This document shows positions 9,170-20,032 of a stretch of 64,000 nucleotides of DNA, piece by piece. Source of the stretch: JAXMCK01 sp046349395 (lineage in GTDB: Bacteria > Pseudomonadota > Alphaproteobacteria > Geminicoccales > Geminicoccaceae); assembly GCA_046349395.1 (NCBI GenBank), contig JAXMCK010000011.1, positions 82,444 through 146,443 of the forward strand. The letters are read 5' to 3'. A model generated the notes under the pieces. That model worked only from the letters and a program-made list of their open reading frames with translations. It was not told where the DNA came from and did not search any database. A program made the position numbers and the translations under genes. Within the stretch, counting starts at the first letter, position 1. Every line of letters begins with the position of its first letter.

Positions 9170-9640
9170 ATGCAACAGAACATCGAGGCCGGGACGGCTT
9201 TGGCCGATCTCGATACCTTGGCCATCATGAATCTCATTCCGCATCGCTACCCGATGCTCCTTCTCGACCGTGTCGTCGAGCTTCGGGCCGCACTGAGTGC
9301 GACGGGCATCAAGAACGTCACCATCAACGAGCCGTTCTTCCCCGGCCATTTCCCGAAAGACCCGATCATGCCCGGTGTCATGATCGTCGAGGCGATGGCG
9401 CAGGCTGCCGCCGTCCTCGTGATCGCCAGTCTCGGCGCCGGCGCGCACGGTGCCAGCGTCTACTTCATGGGCATCGACGAGGCGCGGTTCCGCCGGCCCG
9501 TCCGTCCCGGTGACACCGTGCGCCTGGAGGTCGAGGCCCTGAAGCACAAGCTCGGGGTCTGGAAGTTCAAGGGCCGCGCCATGGTCGACGGCAGGACGTC
9601 GGCCGAAGCTGAGTTCAGCGCGAAGCTGATGGCGGGCTGA
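9170..9640 (+). CDS. fabZ: 3-hydroxyacyl-ACP dehydratase FabZ
   Basis: Dehydrates 3-hydroxyacyl-ACP in fatty acid elongation in the cytoplasm. The 156-residue hot-dog-fold protein has IMNLIPHRYPMLLLDRV, and the catalytic block FPGHFPKDPIMPGVM with the active-site His, followed by IVEAMAQAAAVL carrying the catalytic Glu. Start is preceded by AGGGGGAG. The canonical neighbours lpxD (before) and lpxA, lpxI, lpxB (after) are absent: the gene is followed at once by a terminator hairpin and by gltA on the other strand. Confidence 0.96.
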   Translation: MQQNIEAGTALADLDTLAIMNLIPHRYPMLLLDRVVELRAALSATGIKNVTINEPFFPGHFPKDPIMPGVMIVEAMAQAAAVLVIASLGAGAHGASVYFMGIDEARFRRPVRPGDTVRLEVEALKHKLGVWKFKGRAMVDGRTSAEAEFSAKLMAG

Positions 9641-9650
9641 CGCCCGCCAT
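9629..9650 (+). terminator. Hairpin terminator overlapping the fabZ stop codon
   Basis: A perfect 9-bp stem (ATGGCGGGC / GCCCGCCAT) with a 4-base loop, followed by a T-rich GTTTGTCTGT. The fabZ TGA at 9638-9640 lies in the loop. It sits between convergent fabZ and gltA and could stop transcription from both sides. It also argues that the bamA-skp-fabZ transcript ends here. Confidence 0.7.
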
Positions 9651-9663
9651 CCGAGTTTGTCTG

Positions 9664-10956
9664 TCAGCCGCGCTGGTACCGGGGAACGAAGGGACGCTGC
9701 GGGTAGCCGAGATAGAGCTGACGGGGCCGCCCGATCTTCTGCTCGGGATCCTCGATCATCTCGTTCCACTGCGCGATCCAGCCTACCGTCCGCGCCAGGG
9801 CGAAGATGGCGGTGAACATCTGGGTCGGGATGCCCATCGCTTCCAGGATGATGCCCGAGTAGAAATCGACGTTCGGGAACAGCTTGCGCGAGACGAAGTA
9901 ATCGTCGTTCAGCGCAATCTTTTCGAGTTCGAGGGCAATCGCCAGCTTCGGGTTGTTCCGCTGGCCGAGCACCTCGAGCACCTCGTCGGCACTCTCCTTG
10001 AGAACGGCGGCTCGCGGGTCGTAATTCTTGTAGACGCGATGGCCGAAGCCCATCAGGCGATTTTGTGAGTCCTTCGATTTCACCTTCTCGATGAAGTCCG
10101 GGATCCGGCTCGGCGTGCCGATCTCCTCCAGCATCTTGACGACCGCCTCGTTGGCGCCGCCGTGGGCTGGACCCCATAGCGCTGCGATGCCGGCGGCGAC
10201 GGCCGCATAGGGCGAAGCGCCGGTCGAGCCCACCAGACGAACGGTCGAGGTCGATGCGTTCTGCTCGTGGTCGGCGTGCAGAATGAAGATGCGGTCCAGC
10301 GCCCGGGCCAGCACCGGATTGAGCTTGTAGGGCTCGCACGGTACTGCGAACATCATGTGCAGGAAGTTGCCCGCATAATCGAGGTCGTTGCGCGGGTAAA
10401 CGAAAGGCTGGCCCGCATTGTACTTGTAGGCCATCGCCGCAATGGTCGGGATCTTCGCAATCAGTCGGTAGCTGGCGATCATCCGGTGGTGCGGGTCGGC
10501 GGTGTCGAGATCCTCGTAGTAGAAGGCGGAGAACGCGCCCACGATGCCGATCATGACGGCCATCGGGTGGGCGTCACGGCGGAAGCCGCGGAAAAGGAAG
10601 TGGATCTGCTCGTGGACCATGGTGTGATAGGTCACGCCATGGACGAATTTTTCGTACTCTTCCTGGCTCGGTAGCTCGCCATTCCAGATCAGGTAGGCGA
10701 CTTCGAGGAAGGTGCTGTGCTTGGCCAGATCCTGGATCGTGTAGCCGCGATGCAGGAGGATCCCTTCGTCGCCGTCGATGTAGGTGATCTTCGACGAACA
10801 GGATGCGGTCGACGTGAAGCCGGGATCGTAGGTGAAGTTGCCGCTGGCCCCGTAGAGCTTGCGGATGTCGATGACCTCCGGACCTATCGTGCCCCGCAGA
10901 ATGGGAAGATCGACCGTCTTGCCCTCGGTCGTGGTGATGCTGGCGCTGCCACTCAT
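9664..10956 (-). CDS. gltA: Citrate synthase (type II)
   Basis: Condenses oxaloacetate and acetyl-CoA at the entry of the TCA cycle. From the ATG at 10956, preceded by a strong GGAGGAA site, the product is 430 residues. A GTG 30 bases upstream is open but has no comparable ribosome site. Family motifs: FTYDPGFTSTASC and ITYIDGDEGILLHRG at the N terminus, FILHADHEQNAST, WGPAHGGANEAV, and GFGHRVYKNYDPRA with the catalytic His. Length and N-terminal beta segment match the hexameric NADH-sensitive type found in Gram-negatives. Downstream of gltX on the same strand. Confidence 0.97.
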   Translation of the reverse strand: MSGSASITTTEGKTVDLPILRGTIGPEVIDIRKLYGASGNFTYDPGFTSTASCSSKITYIDGDEGILLHRGYTIQDLAKHSTFLEVAYLIWNGELPSQEEYEKFVHGVTYHTMVHEQIHFLFRGFRRDAHPMAVMIGIVGAFSAFYYEDLDTADPHHRMIASYRLIAKIPTIAAMAYKYNAGQPFVYPRNDLDYAGNFLHMMFAVPCEPYKLNPVLARALDRIFILHADHEQNASTSTVRLVGSTGASPYAAVAAGIAALWGPAHGGANEAVVKMLEEIGTPSRIPDFIEKVKSKDSQNRLMGFGHRVYKNYDPRAAVLKESADEVLEVLGQRNNPKLAIALELEKIALNDDYFVSRKLFPNVDFYSGIILEAMGIPTQMFTAIFALARTVGWIAQWNEMIEDPEQKIGRPRQLYLGYPQRPFVPRYQRG

Positions 10957-11045
10957 GCCTTCCTCCGGTTCACTGTCCAGGCGCACCGCGGCTCGCGGAC
11001 GTCCTCTGCCTTCAACTGCTCGACCTTGCGATCCCGCGCTGAGCC

Positions 11046-12473
11046 TTAGCTCACGCCGGGAGCGCTCGGATTGCGTCCACTCGCCGCGTCGTCGATGCGA
11101 CCGAGCACTTCTTCGCGGCCGAGCACGCGCATGATCTCGAAGATCCCTGGCGACACGCTCGTTCCCGTCAACGCAGCACGTAACGGCTGCGCCAGCTTGC
11201 CGAAGCCGACGCCGAGGCGCTCGGCCTCCGACCGTGCCAAGGCCTCCAGTGGCGCTTCGTCCCAGTCGGGTGCTGCCTCGAAGGCGGGGCGCACCGCGCC
11301 GACGAGCTCGCGCGCCGGCGCGTCGAGGACGGCCATCGCCTTCGCGTCCAGTGCGATCGGCCGCACGTGGACGTAGAACGCCGCCATGCCCGCCAACTCG
11401 ACCAGCGTGCGCGCCCGATGCTTCAAGCCGGGCATGCCCTGCAGGAGCCGGGTTGCGCCGATGTCGCCGACCGGTAGCCCTTTCGCTTCCAACCGGGGCA
11501 AGATCATGTCGACGAGGTCGGCGTCAGGCCGCTCGCGCAAATAATGCGCATTCAGGCTCGTGAGCCTCGCCAGATCGAACCGCGACGGCGAACGGCCCAC
11601 GGCGTCGATGTCGAACCAGGCGATGGCCTCCTCGGTCGAGACGATCTCGGAATCGCCGTGGCTCCAGCCGAGACGCAGCAGATAGTTGCGCATGGCCTCG
11701 GGCAGGAAGCCCATGTCGCGATACTCGGTGACCGACAGCGCCCCGTGCCGCTTGCTGAGCTTCGCCCCGTCGGGCCCGTGGATCAGCGGGATGTGCCCGA
11801 AGCGCGGCGGCTCGGCCCCGATCGCCCGATAGAGCTGCACCTGCCGGAACGTGTTCGTCAGATGGTCGTCGCCGCGGATGACGTGGCTGATGCCCATGTC
11901 AATGTCGTCCACCACGACCGACAGCATGTAGGTCGGCGTGCCGTCGCCGCGCAGCAGGACCATGTCGTCGAGCTGGGCATTGGCGACCTTCACCTCGCCC
12001 TGGACCAGATCGTCGACCACGGTCTCGCCCGTCTGCGGTGCCTTCAGGCGGATCACGGGCTTCACGTCGGCAGGACCCGTCGCCGGGTCGCGATCGCGCC
12101 AGCGCCCGTCATAGCGCATCGGCAGGCCCTTGGCCTTCTGCTCCTCGCGCATGGCGGCCAGCTCCTGCGGTGTGCAGAAGCAGTAGTAGGCGCGTCCCTC
12201 GTCGAGCAGCTTCTTTGCGATCGCGGCGTGCTCTGGGGCGCGTCGGAACTGGAACACGGGCTCCGCGTCCCAGTCGATACCGAGCCAGGTCAGACCGTCA
12301 AAGATGGCACCCACCGCAGCTTCGGTGGAGCGCTCACGGTCCGTGTCCTCGATCCGCAGCAGCATCTTGCCCTTGTGATGCCGGGCGTACAGCCAATTGA
12401 AGAGCGCCGTACGCGCGCCACCGATGTGCAGATAGCCCGTCGGTGACGGGGCGAATCGAAGAACTACACTCAT
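11046..12473 (-). CDS. gltX: Glutamate--tRNA ligase
   Basis: Class I aminoacyl-tRNA synthetase charging tRNA-Glu (and possibly tRNA-Gln, if GatCAB is present elsewhere). From the ATG at 12473 the product is 475 residues and begins MSVVLRFAPSPTGYLHIGG, which includes the HIGH motif. A TTG 30 bases upstream would add ten residues not expected in the family. The KMSKS equivalent is KLSKRHG. The anticodon-binding domain fills the C-terminal third. It is divergent from comEC with only about 70 bases between them, and gltA lies 89 bases downstream. Confidence 0.95.
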   Translation of the reverse strand: MSVVLRFAPSPTGYLHIGGARTALFNWLYARHHKGKMLLRIEDTDRERSTEAAVGAIFDGLTWLGIDWDAEPVFQFRRAPEHAAIAKKLLDEGRAYYCFCTPQELAAMREEQKAKGLPMRYDGRWRDRDPATGPADVKPVIRLKAPQTGETVVDDLVQGEVKVANAQLDDMVLLRGDGTPTYMLSVVVDDIDMGISHVIRGDDHLTNTFRQVQLYRAIGAEPPRFGHIPLIHGPDGAKLSKRHGALSVTEYRDMGFLPEAMRNYLLRLGWSHGDSEIVSTEEAIAWFDIDAVGRSPSRFDLARLTSLNAHYLRERPDADLVDMILPRLEAKGLPVGDIGATRLLQGMPGLKHRARTLVELAGMAAFYVHVRPIALDAKAMAVLDAPARELVGAVRPAFEAAPDWDEAPLEALARSEAERLGVGFGKLAQPLRAALTGTSVSPGIFEIMRVLGREEVLGRIDDAASGRNPSAPGVS

Positions 12474-12544
12474 GGTTGAAAACGGTCCGAAAACGGGAGA
12501 CAAGAAGCAGATGGTGACGCTCCTCTAACACAAGCCATCCCGCA

Positions 12545-14746
12545 GTGCAGCAAACCCACGCGCGGTGGCCGTCCTCCCTGCCGCTGCGGTCGGATGCGCT
12601 GGCTGCGCTGCGCCGGCTGCGCTTGGGCGTCGTCCAGCAGTTCGAGGCGGAACGCGGGCGCTGGCTGCTGTGGGTGCCCGTCGCCCTGGGCTGCGGTGCG
12701 GCAACCTACTTCACGCTGCCGGGTATGCCGTCGAACCTGAGCATCGCTGGCGTCGGTGGCCTGGCGTTGGCCCTCTTCGCCCTGGTTTGGCGCCTTTCCG
12801 GCGGCCGACCCAGCAGCCGTGACGCGCTGCTGCTCGCCGTCTCTTTCTTCTTGTTCGGTCTGCCGCTGACCCACCTCCGGACCGAATGGGCGCGCGCCCC
12901 GGTCCTGACGCGGGCCGCCGTGTTCGACATCGAGGGCCGGGTGACTGAGGTCGAGCCGCGCAACGACGGTGTCCGCGTCGTCCTCGACCTGTTGACCCTG
13001 AGCCGGGTTCCCGAAGCCTCCACGCCGGTACGGCTTCGCTTGAACATGCGGCGCGCCGGCCACGATCTCGTCCCTGGTGATCGGATCCAGGTGAAGGCGA
13101 GGCTGCAGCCGCCGCTGGCACCCGTCTTCCCGGGCGGCTTCGACTTCGCCCGCCAAGCCTGGTTCGACCAGTTGGGGGCCCTGGGCTACTCGATCGGCCT
13201 GCCGAAGCTCGTTTCGCGGCCCGCGTCCGATCCGTGGCTCGGCATCTCCCGGCTGCGCACGGCGATCGCAGAGCGGATCACCTCGCTCGTGCCCGGACCC
13301 GCCGGCCAGGTCGCCGCGGCCCTTATCGCCGGTGTTCGGGCCGGCATCGACGACGCCACATGGCGCGCCATGCAGATCTCCGGGTTGGCGCATCTCATCT
13401 CGATCTCCGGCCTACACATGGCGCTCGTCGCCGGTTCGGTGTTCTTCGTCTGCCGGACCGCCCTTTCGCTCGTTCCGGCCCTGGCCCTGCGGATCGCCGT
13501 CAAGCGCATCGCCGCCGGCGTGGCGCTCCTGGCAGCGGGCTTCTACCTAGCGCTGGCCGGAGCGCCAGTACCGGCCCAGCGCTCCTTCCTCACCCTCGGC
13601 ATAGGTCTCCTCGCGGTCGTGCTCGACCGGAACCCGTTCTCACTGCGTCTCCTGTCCTTTGCCGCGACCGCGGTGCTGCTGCTTGCACCGGAGTCGGTCA
13701 TCGGCGCCTCCTTCCAACTGTCTTTCGCCGCCGTTTTGGCGCTGATCGCGGTCTACGACCGCTGGGGCGAGAAGATCCGCTGGCTGATCGGACCCGGGGA
13801 GCCCAGCCGGGCGCTGCAGGCGATCACCTACGTCCTGGGCGTGGCGACCACCACCCTCATCGCCAGCTTCGCGACACTCCCGTTCGCCGCCTTCCACTTT
13901 CAGACGATCGCCACCTACGGGGTCCTGGCCAACCTGGTCGCCGTGCCGTTGACGAGTTTCCTCGTCATGCCGCTGGGCCTCGCCGCCATGACGCTGATGC
14001 CGTTCGGCTTGGACAAGCCGCTCGTGATCCTCATGGGCTACGCGGTCGACGCGGTGGTCCGTACGGCCGAGTTCACCTCCGCGCTGCCGGGTGCCTCCAT
14101 TCCGGTCGCCCAATGGCCGAGTGCGGTACTACCGCTTGTGGCCCTGGGCGGTTGCTGGATGGCCCTCTGGTCCGGCCCGTGGCGCAGCCTTGGCGTTGCC
14201 GCATGGCTAGCAGCAGGGCTGCTGATCGCCTTCGAGCGAGAACCCGATCTCCTCGTCTCGTCCGACCTTGCGCAGGCGGCCGTGCGTGGGCCCGACGGTG
14301 ATGTCGTGCTGGTCGAGTGGCAGCGCGACGGCCTTATCCGCGACGCCTGGTTGCGCTCCCTCGGCGTCAAGGAACCTACTGCCGTCATCGGCCGCGGCGG
14401 CGGACGGGCAGGGGACGTCGCCTGCGATCGCGGCGGTTGCATCGTGCAGAGCGGTTCTACCGCGCTCGTCCTTGCCCGGTCCCCTGCCGCGGCGTTCGAG
14501 GAGTGCGGCCGTGTCGCCGTCATGATCGCCCGGTCCGGTCCGGCAAACTGCCCTCGCGTCTATGTGGACCCCGCGGCCCTACGCCGCTCAGGCGGCATTG
14601 CGCTCACCGAAGAGGCCGAAGGTGTTCGGATCGAAACCGTCCGCGAACGCCGCGGCGCCTGGCCTTGGGTCGACCCGAATTCAAATGGGTTGTCCAATTT
14701 CTCAATCAAAAGTAGAAAACCGAGAGAGCAATTGACGCGAGGTTGA
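12545..14746 (+). CDS. comEC: ComEC/Rec2-family DNA uptake channel protein
   Basis: Inner-membrane channel for transport of single-stranded DNA during natural transformation. The 733-residue protein has two N-terminal helices, a DUF4131-like OB segment (about residues 110-210), then the competence membrane domain with the SGLAHLISISGLHMALVAG signature (about residues 279-297) and about ten helices. The C terminus (about 570-733) is a short soluble domain without the HxHxDH metallo-beta-lactamase motif of the Bacillus protein, as is usual in alphaproteobacteria. The GTG start has no clear ribosome site, so a slightly different start is possible. Whether the cell is transformable cannot be told. 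Confidence 0.9.
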   Translation: MQQTHARWPSSLPLRSDALAALRRLRLGVVQQFEAERGRWLLWVPVALGCGAATYFTLPGMPSNLSIAGVGGLALALFALVWRLSGGRPSSRDALLLAVSFFLFGLPLTHLRTEWARAPVLTRAAVFDIEGRVTEVEPRNDGVRVVLDLLTLSRVPEASTPVRLRLNMRRAGHDLVPGDRIQVKARLQPPLAPVFPGGFDFARQAWFDQLGALGYSIGLPKLVSRPASDPWLGISRLRTAIAERITSLVPGPAGQVAAALIAGVRAGIDDATWRAMQISGLAHLISISGLHMALVAGSVFFVCRTALSLVPALALRIAVKRIAAGVALLAAGFYLALAGAPVPAQRSFLTLGIGLLAVVLDRNPFSLRLLSFAATAVLLLAPESVIGASFQLSFAAVLALIAVYDRWGEKIRWLIGPGEPSRALQAITYVLGVATTTLIASFATLPFAAFHFQTIATYGVLANLVAVPLTSFLVMPLGLAAMTLMPFGLDKPLVILMGYAVDAVVRTAEFTSALPGASIPVAQWPSAVLPLVALGGCWMALWSGPWRSLGVAAWLAAGLLIAFEREPDLLVSSDLAQAAVRGPDGDVVLVEWQRDGLIRDAWLRSLGVKEPTAVIGRGGGRAGDVACDRGGCIVQSGSTALVLARSPAAAFEECGRVAVMIARSGPANCPRVYVDPAALRRSGGIALTEEAEGVRIETVRERRGAWPWVDPNSNGLSNFSIKSRKPREQLTRG

Positions 14747-14747
14747 T

Positions 14748-16943
14748 GTGGCCGGGCAGCCGACGCCCGCACCGACATCGAGGCCCCGTCCGCGGCGGAT
14801 CGCGGACGAGCTCTCGCTCGTCGAGCTCGTCGACGTCCTCTGGCGCCGCAAGTGGATCCTCCTGGGCGGGATCCTGCTGGGTGGTCTCATCGGGGTGGCG
14901 CTGACCATCCTGGTACCGCCGCTCTATACGGCCGAGACCGTCCTCATCCTCGAGCCTCGACCGATGGCGGAGGCCGAAGGCGACGCCGCCACGGCGGTCC
15001 CGGACACCGCGGTCGTCGACAGCCAGACACGCGTCCTCGCCTCGCGCTCGCTGGCGCGCGAGGTCATCGCCAAGCTGCATCTGGAGAGCGATCAGGACCT
15101 GCTGCGCGGCTCCGCGGCGGCGATGGCCGCCGCCCGCTTCCTTGGCCGTTGGACCGGCAGCGCGCCGGAAGCCGATCCCGATGCCAAGGGTGACGAGTCG
15201 GACATCGTCACGGCCTTGCTGTCCAGGCTCTCGATCAAGCGCGACGGCAAGAGCCACGTCATCACGGTGGCCTTTACCTCGACCGACCCCGGCACAGCAG
15301 CCGCCGTCGCCAACTGCCTCGTCGATCTGTACCTGAAAGGCCAGCTCGATCGGAAGTACGAGGCGACCCGCCGGGCGGCGGCATGGCTGCGCGAGCAGGT
15401 AGAGACGACGAAGTCCCGCCTTGCGGCCGGCGAGGACGAACTCACACGCTTCCGCGAGACGGCCCAGGCGGCTCGCGGCGCATCGCTCGGCGTGGACGAG
15501 AAGGAGTTGGCCGAGTTGAACCGGCGGCTCGTCGTTTCGACATCGGAGCGGCGCGGCAAGGAAACGCGTCTGGCTCGCCTGCGGCAGCTCATCGATGCCG
15601 GCGGCGGCGGCGACGGGTCCGGCGAGTGGGGATCGTCTGCGCTGTTGCAAAGCCTGAGTGCCCAGCGGGCCGACGTGATTCGCCGCGAGGCGGAGCTGTC
15701 GCGCCAACTCGGCGAGCGGCATCCGCGGATCCAGGAGGTGCGCGCCGAGGCGGCCCAGCTCGACACGCGGTTGCGCCAGGAGCGCCGCGCCATGCTGGGC
15801 CAGCTCGAGGCCGAGGTGGCGGCCGCCCGCTCCGAGGAGGACGTTCTCGCCTCGGCCCTCGAGCAGATGCGGGGTCGTGCCGCCGTTCAGGACCAGGCGA
15901 GCCAGCGCACCGCCGAGTTGGAACGCAACATCGAGCTCAACCGCCGCCTCTACGAGACCTATGTCACCCGCCTCGAAGGCATCGCCGATCGCGAGCAGAT
16001 CCAGGAGCCCGACGCCCGCGTGATCTCCGAGGCCGTGCCGCCGACCTCTCCCAGCTTTCCGCAGCCGAAGCTGATCCTCGCCATGGCGCTGACCGGCGGC
16101 CTGCTGCTGGGCCTCGCCGGCATGTACTTCGCCGAGACGGCCGAGGGCGGCTACCGGTCGGCGCGCGCGGTCGAGAGCGAACTCGGCCTGCAGGTCGCGA
16201 CCCTGATGCCGCTCGTCGAATCGGCAACCCGGGATGCCGTCGAGCCGCAGGACTACCCGGCCGAGCGGCCCCGGTCGCGCTACGCCGAAGCGCTCCGCGA
16301 CGCGCTGGCCGGGGTGATCGTGGGCCGTGTCACCGCGCGGGCGCCTGTGATCCTCGTCACCTCGACCCTGCCCGGCGAGGGCAAGAGCACCTTCAGCCTG
16401 AGCCTGGCGCGGGTGGCCGCGAGCGACGGCCTCAACGTCTTGCTTATCGATGCCGACCTCCGCCGACCCACGATCGGCGACCTGACCGGCCTGCCGCCCG
16501 GGCCAGGCCTCGTCGAGCTGCTCCGGGGTGAGTTCCGCCTGGACGAGATCCTGCAACGCGACCCCAAGACCGAGGGCCTGCGGCTCGTCCTTGGCAGCAA
16601 GCGGCTCGCAGCACCCACGCGCCTATTCGGTGGCCCGGGCTTCGCCAACCTGCTGGAGGCGGCGCGCACGACCTTTGATCTGATCGTCGTCGACAGCGCC
16701 CCCGTCCTCGCCGTCGCCGACGCCAAGCTCCTGGCAGGTCTCGCCGACCGCGTTCTTTTCCTCATCCGCTATGCCACAACGCGGCGCGACCTAGCCGCCG
16801 TCGCGGTGCGCGGTCTCGTCGATGCAGGCGCGCCGCGGCTCGATGCCGTGGTGTCGCAGGTCGACCTGCGGGTCCACAGCCGCACCGCCGCCCGCGACAA
16901 GGGCTACGCCTACGCCCATCTGGCGCAGTACTATACCGAGTGA
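14748..16943 (+). CDS. Polysaccharide co-polymerase/BY-type tyrosine autokinase (Wzc-like)
   Basis: Inner-membrane protein of the Wzc/GumC-ExoP type that controls chain length and export of extracellular polysaccharide. Order in the 731 residues: Wzz domain with a first membrane helix (about 34-56), a long periplasmic coiled coil (about 210-410), a second helix (about 440-460), and a cytoplasmic P-loop kinase with Walker A LPGEGKST (about 540), Walker A' VLLIDADLRRP and Walker B FDLIVVDSAPV. The C terminus is Tyr-rich (YAYAHLAQYYTE), the expected autophosphorylation cluster. Starts at GTG 14748, two bases after the comEC stop. No wza, wzx, wzy, phosphatase or glycosyltransferase genes flank it, so it looks like an orphan. 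Confidence 0.88.
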   Translation: MAGQPTPAPTSRPRPRRIADELSLVELVDVLWRRKWILLGGILLGGLIGVALTILVPPLYTAETVLILEPRPMAEAEGDAATAVPDTAVVDSQTRVLASRSLAREVIAKLHLESDQDLLRGSAAAMAAARFLGRWTGSAPEADPDAKGDESDIVTALLSRLSIKRDGKSHVITVAFTSTDPGTAAAVANCLVDLYLKGQLDRKYEATRRAAAWLREQVETTKSRLAAGEDELTRFRETAQAARGASLGVDEKELAELNRRLVVSTSERRGKETRLARLRQLIDAGGGGDGSGEWGSSALLQSLSAQRADVIRREAELSRQLGERHPRIQEVRAEAAQLDTRLRQERRAMLGQLEAEVAAARSEEDVLASALEQMRGRAAVQDQASQRTAELERNIELNRRLYETYVTRLEGIADREQIQEPDARVISEAVPPTSPSFPQPKLILAMALTGGLLLGLAGMYFAETAEGGYRSARAVESELGLQVATLMPLVESATRDAVEPQDYPAERPRSRYAEALRDALAGVIVGRVTARAPVILVTSTLPGEGKSTFSLSLARVAASDGLNVLLIDADLRRPTIGDLTGLPPGPGLVELLRGEFRLDEILQRDPKTEGLRLVLGSKRLAAPTRLFGGPGFANLLEAARTTFDLIVVDSAPVLAVADAKLLAGLADRVLFLIRYATTRRDLAAVAVRGLVDAGAPRLDAVVSQVDLRVHSRTAARDKGYAYAHLAQYYTE

Positions 16944-17066
16944 GAGGCGCTCGCGCCCGATGGACCGGGCGGCGTTCCTCTGCTACCCGTCGCGGCCCGC
17001 GCGCGGCCGAGCCTCGCGCGGCACAGCCGTTTTCCGAATCAGCCATCCAGGAATGAGACGAGGCCC

Positions 17067-18431
<1,365 letters not shown>

Positions 18432-18436
18432 GACGC

Positions 18437-20032
18437 ATGACGACCCGCATCCATCTCTACGACACCACCCTGCGCGACGGTGCCCAGACCCAGGGTGTGA
18501 CCTTCTCGACCGACGACAAGCGCCGCATCGCAGCGGCCCTCGACCGTCTCGGCATCGACTACATCGAAGGCGGCTGGCCGGGTGCGAACCCGACCGACGA
18601 GGCCTTCTTCGTCGAGCCGCCGGCCTTTCGCCGCAGCAAGCTCTGCGCCTTCGGCATGACCCGCCGTGCCGGCCGCAGCGCCGCCAACGACCCGGGGCTG
18701 CAGCCGGTGATCAAGGCCGGCGCCCCGGTCATCACGCTGGTTGGCAAGACCTCTGCTCGGCAGGTGCACGGTGCCTTGGGCGTCGACCTCGACGAGAACC
18801 TCCGGATGCTCGGCGACTCGCTGGAGGAGGCCGGCCGCCACGCCGACGAGGCGATCTTCGACGCCGAGCACTTCTTCGACGGCTTCAAGGAAGATCCCGA
18901 CTACGCGCTGGCCTGCCTCGACACGGCCCTCGCCGCGAACGCCCGCTGGGTCGTCCTGTGCGATACCAATGGCGGCACGCTCCCGCACGAGGTGGCCTCC
19001 ATCGTGCGCAAGGTGGCGACGCGCGTTCCCCCCGAGCGCCTCGGCATCCACACCCACAACGACACCGAGAACGCCGTCGCCAACAGCCTCGCCGCCGTGC
19101 GCGAGGGTGCCCGCCAGATCCAGGGTACCCTGAACGGCCTGGGTGAGCGCTGCGGCAACGCCAACCTCGTCTCGCTGATCCCGACCCTCGTCCTGAAGCT
19201 CGGCTACGACGTCGGCATCGACGAGGGCGGCCTGCGGCAGCTGACCCAGCTCTCGCGCACCTTCGACGAGCAACTGAACCGCAGCCCCGACCGCCACGCG
19301 CCCTATGTCGGCGCGTCGGCTTTCGCCCATAAGGCGGGCCTCCACGCCTCGGCCGTGGCGCGCGATCCCTCCTTCTACGAGCATGTCGACCCGGCGGTCG
19401 TCGGCAACTCGCGCGAAGTGCTGGTCTCGGACCAGGCCGGCCGGGCCAACCTGCTGCAGCGCTTCCACGAGATGGGTCTCGAGATCGAGCCCGACGCCCA
19501 GGCCACGGCCGACCTTCTGAGCCTCATTAAGGAGCGCGAGGCGCACGGCTTCGCCTATGACGGTGCCGCCGCGAGCTTCGAGATGCTGGTCCGGCGCTCG
19601 CTTGGCCAGGTGCCGGACTACTTCCAGCTCCTGAGCTTCCGCGTCATCGACGAGCGGCGCCACAACGCCCGAGGCGACCTCGTCACCATGTCCGAGGCCA
19701 CCTGCAAGCTCCTGGTGGAAGGGCGCCGCGCCTTCACCGTCGCCGACGGCAACGGCCCGGTGAACGCGCTGGACCAGGCCCTGCGTCAGGCGCTGGCGCC
19801 GACCTTCCCCTCGCTTCGCTACCTGAAGCTGCTCGACTACAAGGTTCGTATCCTGACCCCCGAGGCCGGCACCGCCGCGGTGACTCGCGTCATCATCGAG
19901 AGCGGCGACGATGCCGGCCGCGTCTGGCAGACGGTCGGCGTGTCCGGCAACATTATCGACGCCAGCTACAACGCGCTGCTCGACAGCATCACCTACAAGC
20001 TGTTCCTCGACGGCGCCCAAGCCCCGGCATGA
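18437..20032 (+). CDS. cimA: (R)-citramalate synthase
   Basis: Condenses pyruvate with acetyl-CoA to citramalate, the threonine-independent entry to isoleucine. The frame is open far upstream through cysS, but the ATG at 18437 yields 531 residues, typical for the CimA branch of the LeuA family. Motifs: YDTTLRDGAQTQGV at the N terminus, the long-form VSFS-like segment, HTHNDTENAVANS with metal ligands, NGLGERCGNANL, and a C-terminal LeuA allosteric domain (about residues 400-525). The extended GWPGANPTDE segment separates it from 2-isopropylmalate synthase. Its TGA overlaps the trmJ ATG. Confidence 0.92.
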   Translation: MTTRIHLYDTTLRDGAQTQGVTFSTDDKRRIAAALDRLGIDYIEGGWPGANPTDEAFFVEPPAFRRSKLCAFGMTRRAGRSAANDPGLQPVIKAGAPVITLVGKTSARQVHGALGVDLDENLRMLGDSLEEAGRHADEAIFDAEHFFDGFKEDPDYALACLDTALAANARWVVLCDTNGGTLPHEVASIVRKVATRVPPERLGIHTHNDTENAVANSLAAVREGARQIQGTLNGLGERCGNANLVSLIPTLVLKLGYDVGIDEGGLRQLTQLSRTFDEQLNRSPDRHAPYVGASAFAHKAGLHASAVARDPSFYEHVDPAVVGNSREVLVSDQAGRANLLQRFHEMGLEIEPDAQATADLLSLIKEREAHGFAYDGAAASFEMLVRRSLGQVPDYFQLLSFRVIDERRHNARGDLVTMSEATCKLLVEGRRAFTVADGNGPVNALDQALRQALAPTFPSLRYLKLLDYKVRILTPEAGTAAVTRVIIESGDDAGRVWQTVGVSGNIIDASYNALLDSITYKLFLDGAQAPA

